Both the position numbers and the translations under genes were made by a program. DNA of 46,611 nt from an uncultured Flavobacteriales bacterium (GTDB taxonomy: Bacteria; Bacteroidota; Bacteroidia; Flavobacteriales; Flavobacteriaceae): NCBI GenBank assembly GCA_913058295.1, contig CAJXRD010000019.1, positions 1 through 46,611 on the forward strand. Direction: 5' to 3'. Shown piece by piece: positions 1-6,802 of the stretch. The notes beneath the pieces are model-generated. The model was not told where the DNA came from and did no database searches. It saw only the letters and a program-made list of their open reading frames with translations. Position 1 is the first letter of the stretch. Each line of letters starts with the position of its first letter.

Positions 1-735
1 TCCACGAGCTGCATTTACTATTGCTGCACCATCTTTCATTAATTCGAATTCATTTCTGCCAATAACATAATCCTTTTGAGCAGGAACGTGTAAGCTAATA
101 AAATCGCTTTCTTTTAAAAGATCTTCAAAAGGAATCGATGTTAATTCTGTATCGATAAACTGACCATCGAAAAATTCTACTTTTACAGTTACTTTATCGA
201 TAAACATATCGCTTACAATAACTTTCATTCCACATCCTAAGGCAATTTTCGCAACTTCTTGTCCAATACGACCAATTCCGATAATTCCTAAAGTTTTTCC
301 TCTTAATTCTCTTCCGCCAGCGTAATTCTTTTTTAAATCTTTAAACTTACTGTCACCATCTAAGGGCATATTTCTGTTGGCATCATATAAATAACGAACT
401 CCCCCATATAAATGCGCAAAGACTAACTCTGCAACCGAAGCTGAGGAAGCGGCAGGAGTGTTGATTACTTGCAGCCCTTTATTTCTTGCGTATTCAACAT
501 CTATGTTGTCCATTCCAACACCACCACGACCAATAATCTTGATACTAGGGCAGGAGTCAATAATGTCTTTTCTTACCGTAGTGGCACTTCTAACTAAAAT
601 TACATCAATTTTATGTTCATTGATGTATTCTATAAGTTCATCTTGAGCTATTGTAGTTGTGATTACTTCAAATCCAGATGCTTCAAGAGAATCTATCCCG
701 GTTTGTGAAATTCCGTCGTTTGCTAATACTTTCAT
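1..735 (-). CDS. serA: D-3-phosphoglycerate dehydrogenase, 3' end outside window
   Basis: Catalyses the first step of serine synthesis, 3-phosphoglycerate to 3-phosphohydroxypyruvate with NAD. The visible 245 residues run from MKVLANDGISQTG to NAARG and stop only because the window ends. They show the 2-hydroxyacid dehydrogenase fold: RSATTVR, GRGGVGMDNID, NTPAASSASVAEL, and the Rossmann motif GIIGIGRIGQEVA. The missing part should hold the catalytic Arg/Glu/His region. It follows serC on the same strand, separated by about 100 bp that contains two palindromic repeats, so it may share the serC transcript with altered stability or translation. Identity is secure; total length cannot be read. 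Confidence 0.93.
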   Translation of the reverse strand, partial: MKVLANDGISQTGIDSLEASGFEVITTTIAQDELIEYINEHKIDVILVRSATTVRKDIIDSCPSIKIIGRGGVGMDNIDVEYARNKGLQVINTPAASSASVAELVFAHLYGGVRYLYDANRNMPLDGDSKFKDLKKNYAGGRELRGKTLGIIGIGRIGQEVAKIALGCGMKVIVSDMFIDKVTVKVEFFDGQFIDTELTSIPFEDLLKESDFISLHVPAQKDYVIGRNEFELMKDGAAIVNAARG

Positions 736-738
736 GTG

Positions 739-761
739 TATTCCCTGCGAAGGCAGGTATC
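739..761. repeat. Short palindromic repeat directly upstream of serA
   Basis: CCTGC (744-748), loop GAAG, GCAGG (753-757): a perfect 5 bp stem whose edge lies 8 bases from the serA start codon, so an mRNA hairpin here could touch the ribosome landing site. From memory, sequences of the form CCTGCGAAGGCAGG recur between genes in many Flavobacteriia; this window contains one copy that I can see. Confidence 0.6.
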
Positions 762-784
762 TTATTAATTAAACTTAATTCTTT

Positions 785-836
785 ATTGAGATTCCTAGTT
801 ACACTTCGACAAGCTCAGTGGCACTCGGAATGACAT
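785..836. repeat. REP-like dispersed palindromic element between serC and serA
   Basis: Read on the minus strand it starts right after the serC stop codon with GTCATTCCGAGTG, continues with GAGCTTGTCGAAGTG and ends with GGAATCTC. It is an imperfect inverted repeat: ATTCC (791-795) pairs with GGAAT (827-831) and CACT (802-805) with AGTG (817-820). The composition, richer in G and C than its surroundings, and the wording resemble intergenic repeats I recall from many flavobacterial genomes. Copy number in this genome cannot be tested here. Confidence 0.6.
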
Positions 837-1904
837 TTAACTTTTTCTTTCCAATTCTTTCATTACATCTACCAAAACCTGTACGCTTTCTAAAGATAAG
901 GCATTGTACATAGAGGCTCTATATCCACCAACACTTCTATGACCGTTTAGACCATTAATTCCGGCATCTTTCCAAAGATTGTCAAATTGATCTTTTAAAT
1001 TATCATTGGTAAGGTTAAAAGTTGCATTCATTTTTGAACGGTCCTCCTTATCGGCAACAAATCCTTTAAATAGTGGGTTTGTGTCTATTTCGGTATAAAG
1101 TAATTCTGCTTTTTTAGTATTTATTTTCTCAATCTCTGAAATCCCACCTAAATCTTTTAACCACTCTAGGGTTAACATCGATACATAAATAGGAAAAACA
1201 GCAGGGGTATTAAACATACTATCTTTGTTAATATGCACCTGGTAGTCTAACATAGAAGGAATGTTTCTTGAAACCTTTCCTAGAATTTCCTCTTTCACAA
1301 TTACTAAAGTAGTTCCCGCAGGTCCCATGTTTTTTTGTGCTCCGGCATAAATAAGATCAAATTGAGAAAAATCAATTTGCCTTGAAAAGATATCACTACT
1401 CATATCACAAACCAACTTTGTATCTGTTTTTGGGAAGTGATTTACTTGTGTCCCGAAAATAGTATTATTGCTAGTTAAGTGAAAATAATCAGCATCATTA
1501 GGAATCGTATAGTTTTTTGGTATATAGTTGTAATTGTTATCTTTAGAAGAATCTACTTCAACTAAATCTCCAAACATTTTAGCTTCTTTAATTGCTTTGT
1601 TTGCCCAAGTGCCAGTGTTTAAATAAGCTGCTTTTTTTTCTAAAAGATTGTAAGCAACCATTAAAAATTCTAAACTTGCTCCACCTTGTAAAAACAATGC
1701 TTTGTATCCCTTATTTTGAAGCCCTAAAAGCTCAAGAGATAAATTTCTAGCATTCTCCATTACGTCTACAAAGTCTTTAGATCTATGGGAGATTTCAATT
1801 AATGAAAGATTAAGGTCATTGAAATTTAATATTGCTTCAGATGCTTTTTGCATAACTGATTTCGGCAATATACAAGGGCCAGCACTAAAATTATGTTTCT
1901 TCAT
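837..1904 (-). CDS. serC: Phosphoserine aminotransferase
   Basis: PLP enzyme converting 3-phosphohydroxypyruvate and glutamate to phosphoserine, the second step of serine synthesis; cytoplasmic. Full length at 355 residues, with the family N-terminus NFSAGPCILP, the phosphate/cofactor loop QGGASLEF (73-80) and the PLP-binding lysine at about K191 in YAGAQKNMGPAG. C-terminal HRSVGGYRASMYNA is also typical. It lies between the LuxC-like reductase (69 bp upstream) and serA on one strand. A weaker -7-like box (CATCTTTG on the minus strand, 1926-1933, one mismatch to TAnnTTTG) may give it a promoter of its own. Confidence 0.96.
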   Translation of the reverse strand: MKKHNFSAGPCILPKSVMQKASEAILNFNDLNLSLIEISHRSKDFVDVMENARNLSLELLGLQNKGYKALFLQGGASLEFLMVAYNLLEKKAAYLNTGTWANKAIKEAKMFGDLVEVDSSKDNNYNYIPKNYTIPNDADYFHLTSNNTIFGTQVNHFPKTDTKLVCDMSSDIFSRQIDFSQFDLIYAGAQKNMGPAGTTLVIVKEEILGKVSRNIPSMLDYQVHINKDSMFNTPAVFPIYVSMLTLEWLKDLGGISEIEKINTKKAELLYTEIDTNPLFKGFVADKEDRSKMNATFNLTNDNLKDQFDNLWKDAGINGLNGHRSVGGYRASMYNALSLESVQVLVDVMKELERKS

Positions 1905-1973
1905 TTAGTCAATTTTTTACGAGTACAAAGATGTGAAAACTAATATCAAAAAAAGATAATTTATAGGAATAAA

Positions 1974-3056
1974 TTATTCATTCAAATTCAACAAAAACTC
2001 CATAGTATCTACATCGTCTGCATAGTCCCAAAGTTGTGGGTTCTGAGTTTCTCCAAAATTAATTTCTTTATCTATACCGGATTCAGAAACAATACATTGA
2101 ATGTTTTCTTCTTCAACTTTTAAGGTTTCTTTTAATGCCTCTAAATTACTATATGTTTCATTAAACATAACTGCGATAGGAGAGGACATTCCTTTATCTT
2201 CTTTTAATAGTAAAAACTCATTATCAAGCAACTTACCTCTTGAGCTTTCTGTACTCATTAAATATACTGCTTTGTTGTAATCGTAGTTGTTCATGTATTT
2301 ATTATCATACACAACCTGTTTCCAGCTATACATTGCTTTAAAGAAGCTATCAAAATCATAATCTAAGGGTACAAAAAGCTTGGATACATTGCGGCATCCC
2401 ATTCCAAAATACCTAAAAATATCGTTGGCTAAACTCTCTAATTGTTCTGGTGTTTCATCACCAGTTAGAACTGCAACAGAATTTCTGTTTTTTCTAATGA
2501 TATTGGGATACTTTCCAAAGTAATAATCGAAATATCTAGCGGAATTATTGCTCCCTGTTGCTATTACAGCATTAAAATCGGTAAGCTTTTCTTCTGTAAA
2601 AGAAATGAAATCTTTAAATTCAGGTTCTATTGCGATTAAGTATTTAGATAGAAACGGAAGTAATTGCTTGTCATTTGAGGATAATTTAACCAAAACCTTG
2701 TTTCCTGAAATAAGCACAGATAAAAAATCATGGAAACCTACCAAAGGAATATTACCTGCCATGATTAATGCAATGGTTTTCAAAGTCTTATTATGAAACT
2801 GATATTTTGAAAGCCATTGCTTTATGTTTTCTTCTGAAAGAGCATCTGACCAGCTCTTGAATGCAAATTGAATATTTTCTTCCGTAAACCAGCCGTTGTG
2901 AATTTTAGCGAGAACTATTTGCTCTTTCATTTCTTCGAAAAAGGAATCGTTAAACGGTATGCTGTCTTTTGATTTGTACTCTTTTGAAGTAAACTGACTT
3001 ATAAATTTACCTAAAGTGATAAATGCTTGAATCCTCTTTTCTAATTGCATATACAA
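1974..3056 (-). CDS. LuxC-like acyl-CoA reductase
   Basis: Member of the LuxC / long-chain acyl-CoA reductase family, an aldehyde dehydrogenase relative reducing acyl-CoA to aldehyde with NADPH. It shows the early motif MAGNIPLVGFHD (about residues 99-110) and the region FGMGCRNVSKLFVP with the likely nucleophile C221. At 360 residues it is shorter than bioluminescence LuxC (about 480) but, as I recall, of normal size for the flavobacterial form found upstream of serC-serA. The start is open: ATG at 3056 gives MYMQLEKR, while the third residue is a second ATG that better fits relatives. Substrate in this organism is unknown; no luxD or luxE partner is visible. Confidence 0.8.
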   Translation of the reverse strand: MYMQLEKRIQAFITLGKFISQFTSKEYKSKDSIPFNDSFFEEMKEQIVLAKIHNGWFTEENIQFAFKSWSDALSEENIKQWLSKYQFHNKTLKTIALIMAGNIPLVGFHDFLSVLISGNKVLVKLSSNDKQLLPFLSKYLIAIEPEFKDFISFTEEKLTDFNAVIATGSNNSARYFDYYFGKYPNIIRKNRNSVAVLTGDETPEQLESLANDIFRYFGMGCRNVSKLFVPLDYDFDSFFKAMYSWKQVVYDNKYMNNYDYNKAVYLMSTESSRGKLLDNEFLLLKEDKGMSSPIAVMFNETYSNLEALKETLKVEEENIQCIVSESGIDKEINFGETQNPQLWDYADDVDTMEFLLNLNE

Positions 3057-3073
3057 ATGACTTATTTTTTTTG

Positions 3074-3103
3074 CAAAGTTAGAAAAAGAAACTTTGCAAC
3101 AAT
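3074..3103 (-). promoter_or_regulatory. Promoter of the LuxC-serC-serA group inside an inverted repeat
   Basis: On the minus strand, ATTG (3103-3100) and TAACTTTG (3081-3074) are separated by 18 bases, matching the Bacteroidetes -33/-7 pattern. The -7 box lies in one arm of a perfect 10 bp inverted repeat, TTGCAAAGTT (3071-3080) and AACTTTGCAA (3090-3099), with a 9 base spacer. The start codon lies about 18-24 bases downstream. Confidence 0.6.
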
Positions 3104-3121
3104 TAGTTAGGAGTAAGGATT

Positions 3122-3559
3122 TTAATTGCTTGTATTATTATCCTTCTTTTTGAATTTTTCAGGTCTACTATCTTCCATAGCTTTACGTTCAGCTTCATAT
3201 TTTAGAAGTTGCGCCTTTTTAAACTCTTCCATTTCTTTCTGTTCTGCTATTTTTAGGGCTTCAATAGCGGCTTCATTTTCCTTATTAACTAATACCTCTC
3301 CATCTATTTCCTTAGTTTCACTGCTTTTTTCAGTTGTATAAACTTCATTCTGATTTTCTTCCCCAGTATCTTTAATGTCGATGATTTGGTTTTCTGTAGT
3401 TTTAGTTTTAGCAATAGTTGTTTCTTCATTAACACCTTTAGTGATAGTGGTTTTGGTGATGGTTTCTTCTTGAACATTTTTCAATTTACTTTTTTCTTGA
3501 GCTACCATTATTGTGGTAGAAAACAATAAAATAAATAGGGTATAAATGAAGTTTTTCAT
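3122..3559 (-). CDS. Secreted, highly charged protein of unknown function
   Basis: 145 residues. The first 20 (MKNFIYTLFILLFSTTIMVA) form a clear signal peptide with cleavage likely just before QEKS. The mature part is low in hydrophobic residues and rich in Lys, Glu and Thr, with repeated TIT/TTITK runs, then a Glu/Lys/Ala-rich stretch (AIEALKIAEQKEMEEFK) likely to be helical. I recognise no domain. It precedes the LuxC-like gene on the same strand, but the promoter between them argues for separate transcription. Confidence 0.7.
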   Translation of the reverse strand: MKNFIYTLFILLFSTTIMVAQEKSKLKNVQEETITKTTITKGVNEETTIAKTKTTENQIIDIKDTGEENQNEVYTTEKSSETKEIDGEVLVNKENEAAIEALKIAEQKEMEEFKKAQLLKYEAERKAMEDSRPEKFKKKDNNTSN

Positions 3560-3642
3560 GATAAAAACGATTTAAAAGTTAATAAAGGTAAATATAATGA
3601 AAACAAGGCAAAATCACAATGCTAATATTTAATTGAAAATGT

Positions 3643-3650
3643 ATATTTGC
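3643..3650 (+). promoter_or_regulatory. Promoter -7 box of ychF
   Basis: TATATTTG is an exact match to TAnnTTTG, 19 bases before the ychF start codon. No convincing -33 TTTG is seen at the usual distance. Confidence 0.55.
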
Positions 3651-3669
3651 ACCCATTAAAAAATAAGAA

Positions 3670-4764
3670 ATGAAAGCAGGAATTGTAGGATTACCAAATG
3701 TTGGAAAATCAACACTATTTAATTGTTTGTCAAATGCAAAAGCACAAAGTGCAAACTTTCCCTTTTGTACTATTGAGCCTAATATTGGTGTGGTTAATGT
3801 GCCAGATCATCGTTTAGAAAAATTAGAGGAATTGGTTAATCCAGAAAGAGTGCTACCTGCTACTGTAGATATAGTAGATATCGCTGGTTTGGTTAAAGGG
3901 GCAAGTAAAGGGGAAGGCTTAGGAAATCAATTCTTAGGAAATATTCGTGAAACAGATGCAATCTTACATGTTTTACGTTGTTTTGACGATGATAATATAA
4001 TCCACGTTGACGGCAGCATTGATCCTATAAGAGATAAGGAAACCATTGATATTGAACTTCAATTAAAAGATTTAGAAACAACCGATAAGAAATTAGAGAA
4101 AGTAAAGCGATCTGCAAGAACTGGTGATAAAGAAGCGCAAAAGGAAGAGACGGCTTTATTAAAAGTAAAAGAAGGATTGGAAGCAAGTATTTCTGTAAGA
4201 GCAATTGATCTTACCGAAAAAGAGCGCGAAGAATATATAAGTCAGATGCAATTTATTACAGACAAACCTGTACTTTATGTTTGCAATGTAGATGAAGCTG
4301 CAGCAGGAACTGGAAATGAATATGTAGAAAAAGTTAAGGCTGCGGTAGCAAATGAAAATGCAGAAGTTATTGTTTTGGCTGTTGGGACAGAAGCTGACAT
4401 TAATGAATTAGAAGAATACGAAGAACGTCAATTATTTTTGGAAGACCTTGGCTTAGAAGAGCCTGGTTCTGCAAAATTAATTCGTGGCGCTTATAAATTA
4501 TTAAACCTACAAACCTATTTTACTGCAGGTGTTAAGGAAGTACGAGCTTGGACTATCCATGAAGGATTTACTGCACCACAAGCAGCAGGGGTAATCCATA
4601 CCGATTTTGAAAAAGGTTTTATCCGTGCAGAAGTTATAAAATACGATGACTTTGTAAGTTTCGGTAGTGAAGCTAAAGTAAAAGAAGCAGGAAAATTAGG
4701 AGTGGAAGGAAAAGAATATGTAGTACAAGATGGCGATGTGATGCACTTTAGGTTTAATGTGTAA
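3670..4764 (+). CDS. ychF: Redox-regulated ATPase YchF (OLA1-type)
   Basis: Ribosome-associated P-loop NTPase of the Obg-related YchF/OLA1 family, which prefers ATP to GTP. Domains in order: G domain with GLPNVGKST (7-15), NFPFCTIEPN switch region and DIVDIAGLVKGASKGEGLGN; a coiled-coil insertion around residues 130-165; and a C-terminal TGS domain. The specificity motif reads NVDE (in YVCNVDEAA) instead of the NKxD of GTPases, which is the family hallmark. Length 364 matches the family. It is transcribed alone: own promoter box before, intrinsic terminator after. Confidence 0.96.
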   Translation: MKAGIVGLPNVGKSTLFNCLSNAKAQSANFPFCTIEPNIGVVNVPDHRLEKLEELVNPERVLPATVDIVDIAGLVKGASKGEGLGNQFLGNIRETDAILHVLRCFDDDNIIHVDGSIDPIRDKETIDIELQLKDLETTDKKLEKVKRSARTGDKEAQKEETALLKVKEGLEASISVRAIDLTEKEREEYISQMQFITDKPVLYVCNVDEAAAGTGNEYVEKVKAAVANENAEVIVLAVGTEADINELEEYEERQLFLEDLGLEEPGSAKLIRGAYKLLNLQTYFTAGVKEVRAWTIHEGFTAPQAAGVIHTDFEKGFIRAEVIKYDDFVSFGSEAKVKEAGKLGVEGKEYVVQDGDVMHFRFNV

Positions 4765-4789
4765 TTGAGCTAAATAGTTTCAAATCACT

Positions 4790-4811
4790 AAGTGTTATTG
4801 AACACTTTTTT
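4790..4811 (+). terminator. Intrinsic terminator of ychF
   Basis: AAGTGTT, loop ATTG, AACACTT: a perfect 7 bp stem followed by a run of T, 25 bases after the ychF stop codon. Confidence 0.8.
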
Positions 4812-4864
4812 ACGCGTTTTTTTTCAACAATTATCATCCCATTATTGTTAATTACTTTATGAGG

Positions 4865-4890
4865 TTTAGGTTTTAATTTTTACACCTAAA
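4865..4890. other. Inverted repeat in the parE leader region
   Basis: TTTAGGT (4865-4871) and ACCTAAA (4884-4890) form a perfect 7 bp inverted repeat with a 12 base spacer, ending 13 bases before the first possible parE start. It is followed by TATATTAG, a poor match to the -7 consensus. It could be an operator; being AT-rich, chance is also possible. Confidence 0.35.
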
Positions 4891-4903
4891 TTTTATATTA
4901 GCC

Positions 4904-6769
4904 ATGATACCCGAATCTATGGCAAAAGAGCAATATACCGAAGACAACATACGATCACTAGACTGGAAAGAACACATTCGCATGCGTCCTGGAATGTATA
5001 TAGGGAAGCTAGGAGATGGCTCTTCTCCAGACGATGGAATCTATATTCTTCTAAAGGAAGTAATCGATAACTGTATCGATGAATTCGTTATGGGTACTGG
5101 GAAAACTATCGAGATTCGTATAAAAGACAAAGAAGTTAAGGTACGAGATTATGGCCGTGGGATCCCTCTTGGGAAGGTAGTTGATGTAGTTTCAAAAATG
5201 AATACTGGTGGTAAATACGATTCCCGAGCTTTTAAAAAGGCAGTGGGATTAAACGGAGTAGGAACCAAGGCAGTAAATGCACTCTCGAGTTATTTTAAAG
5301 TAGAGTCGATAAGAGATAATAAAATGAAATTTGCCGAATTTAGTAAAGGTGAATTAACAAGCGATTCTCCAATTGAAGAATCTACAAAACGAAAAGGGAC
5401 AAAAGTTAGTTTTGTACCAGATGAAAATATTTTCAAGAAATTTAAATATAGAAGTGAGTATATCGTAAAGATGCTCAAAAACTATGTGTATTTAAATCCA
5501 GGCTTAACTATTGATTTTAACGGGGAGAAGTATTTTTCAGAAAATGGTTTAAAAGATTTACTAGAAGAAAATATCCCGGAAGGAGATATGCTTTATCCTA
5601 TTATCCACTTAAAGGGAGAGGATATAGAAATTGCTATTACACATAGTAAGACACAGTATAGTGAAGAATACCATTCTTTTGTTAATGGTCAAAACACGAC
5701 ACAAGGAGGAACACATCAAGCAGCCTTTAGAGAAAGTTTGGTAAAGACCATTCGAGAGTTCTACGGAAAAAATTACGAGGCTAGTGATATTCGAAAATCT
5801 ATTGTTTCAGCGATTGCCATAAAAGTAATGGAGCCTGTTTTTGAAAGTCAAACAAAAACCAAATTGGGTTCTGCCGAAATGGGTGGTAAATTGCCCACAG
5901 TACGTTCTTATATAAATGATTTTCTTAAAACCTATTTAGATAATTTTTTACATAAAAATACCGATACTGCAGAGTTTTTACAACGTAAGATCATGCAGGC
6001 AGAGCGGGAACGTAAAGATTTAAAAGGAATACGAAAGCTTGCTAAAGACCGTGCTAAAAAAGCTAACCTTCATAATAAAAAATTAAGAGATTGCCGAGTT
6101 CATTTAGGTGATATGAAGAAAGAACGTCGCTTAGAGTCCTCCTTGTTTATTACGGAGGGAGATTCTGCGAGTGGTAGTATTACAAAGAGTAGAGACGTAA
6201 ATACCCAAGCGGTTTTTTCATTAAGAGGAAAGCCACTTAATTGCTATGGAATGAGCAAGAAAGTAGTATATGAAAATGAAGAATTTAATCTTTTGCAAGC
6301 AGCTTTAAACATAGAGGAAGGAATGGAAGACCTTCGATATAATAATATTGTTATTGCTACAGATGCCGATGTAGATGGGATGCACATTAGATTATTATTG
6401 CTTACTTTTTTCCTTCAGTTTTTTCCTGAAGTGATTAAAGAAGGACATTTGTATATTTTGGAAACTCCATTGTTTAGAGTCCGAAATAAGAAGGAAACGA
6501 TTTATTGTTATTCCGAAGAAGAGCGAGTAATTGCTATAGAGAAGTTAAAACCAAAACCTGAAATAACCCGATTTAAAGGGTTAGGTGAAATATCACCAGA
6601 TGAGTTTGTTCATTTTATTGGGAATGATATAAAGTTAGATCCTGTAATGTTGGATAAAACGATGAGTATTGAAGATTTGCTGTCCTTTTATATGGGTAAA
6701 AATACTCCTACTAGACAGGAGTTTATTATCAATAACTTGAAAGTAGAATTAGACAAAGTGGAGGTTTAG
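4904..6769 (+). CDS. parE: DNA topoisomerase IV subunit B
   Basis: ATPase subunit of the type IIA topoisomerase that unlinks daughter chromosomes. GHKL ATPase motifs: [24 protein letters not shown] and [14 protein letters not shown]. Transducer domain follows. Toprim domain: [14 protein letters not shown] with the catalytic Glu, and [12 protein letters not shown] with the metal-binding aspartates. SLRGKPLN sits where gyrase B has PLRGK. At 621 residues it lacks the long insertion of enterobacterial GyrB. Called as ParE because parC follows 33 bp downstream and the product matches the ParE-like second type II enzyme of Bacteroidetes. A second ATG five codons in ([12 protein letters not shown]) fits relatives better and may be the true start. 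Confidence 0.93.
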   Translation: MIPESMAKEQYTEDNIRSLDWKEHIRMRPGMYIGKLGDGSSPDDGIYILLKEVIDNCIDEFVMGTGKTIEIRIKDKEVKVRDYGRGIPLGKVVDVVSKMNTGGKYDSRAFKKAVGLNGVGTKAVNALSSYFKVESIRDNKMKFAEFSKGELTSDSPIEESTKRKGTKVSFVPDENIFKKFKYRSEYIVKMLKNYVYLNPGLTIDFNGEKYFSENGLKDLLEENIPEGDMLYPIIHLKGEDIEIAITHSKTQYSEEYHSFVNGQNTTQGGTHQAAFRESLVKTIREFYGKNYEASDIRKSIVSAIAIKVMEPVFESQTKTKLGSAEMGGKLPTVRSYINDFLKTYLDNFLHKNTDTAEFLQRKIMQAERERKDLKGIRKLAKDRAKKANLHNKKLRDCRVHLGDMKKERRLESSLFITEGDSASGSITKSRDVNTQAVFSLRGKPLNCYGMSKKVVYENEEFNLLQAALNIEEGMEDLRYNNIVIATDADVDGMHIRLLLLTFFLQFFPEVIKEGHLYILETPLFRVRNKKETIYCYSEEERVIAIEKLKPKPEITRFKGLGEISPDEFVHFIGNDIKLDPVMLDKTMSIEDLLSFYMGKNTPTRQEFIINNLKVELDKVEV

Positions 6770-6802
6770 AATTATTATTTTTTGATTTAAGAAGATAAAT
6801 TA

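Noticed and set aside
458-646. Plus-strand reading frame opposite serA
   Set aside because: Complementary to well-conserved serA codons, no promoter box or start context; a shadow of the real gene. The same applies to open frames opposite ald (19977-20408), lpxC, parC, parE, fabG and the symporter.
3071-3099. Intrinsic terminator
   Set aside because: The inverted repeat is strong but is not followed by a T run in the sense that would end the secreted-protein transcript; on the minus strand it is followed by A.
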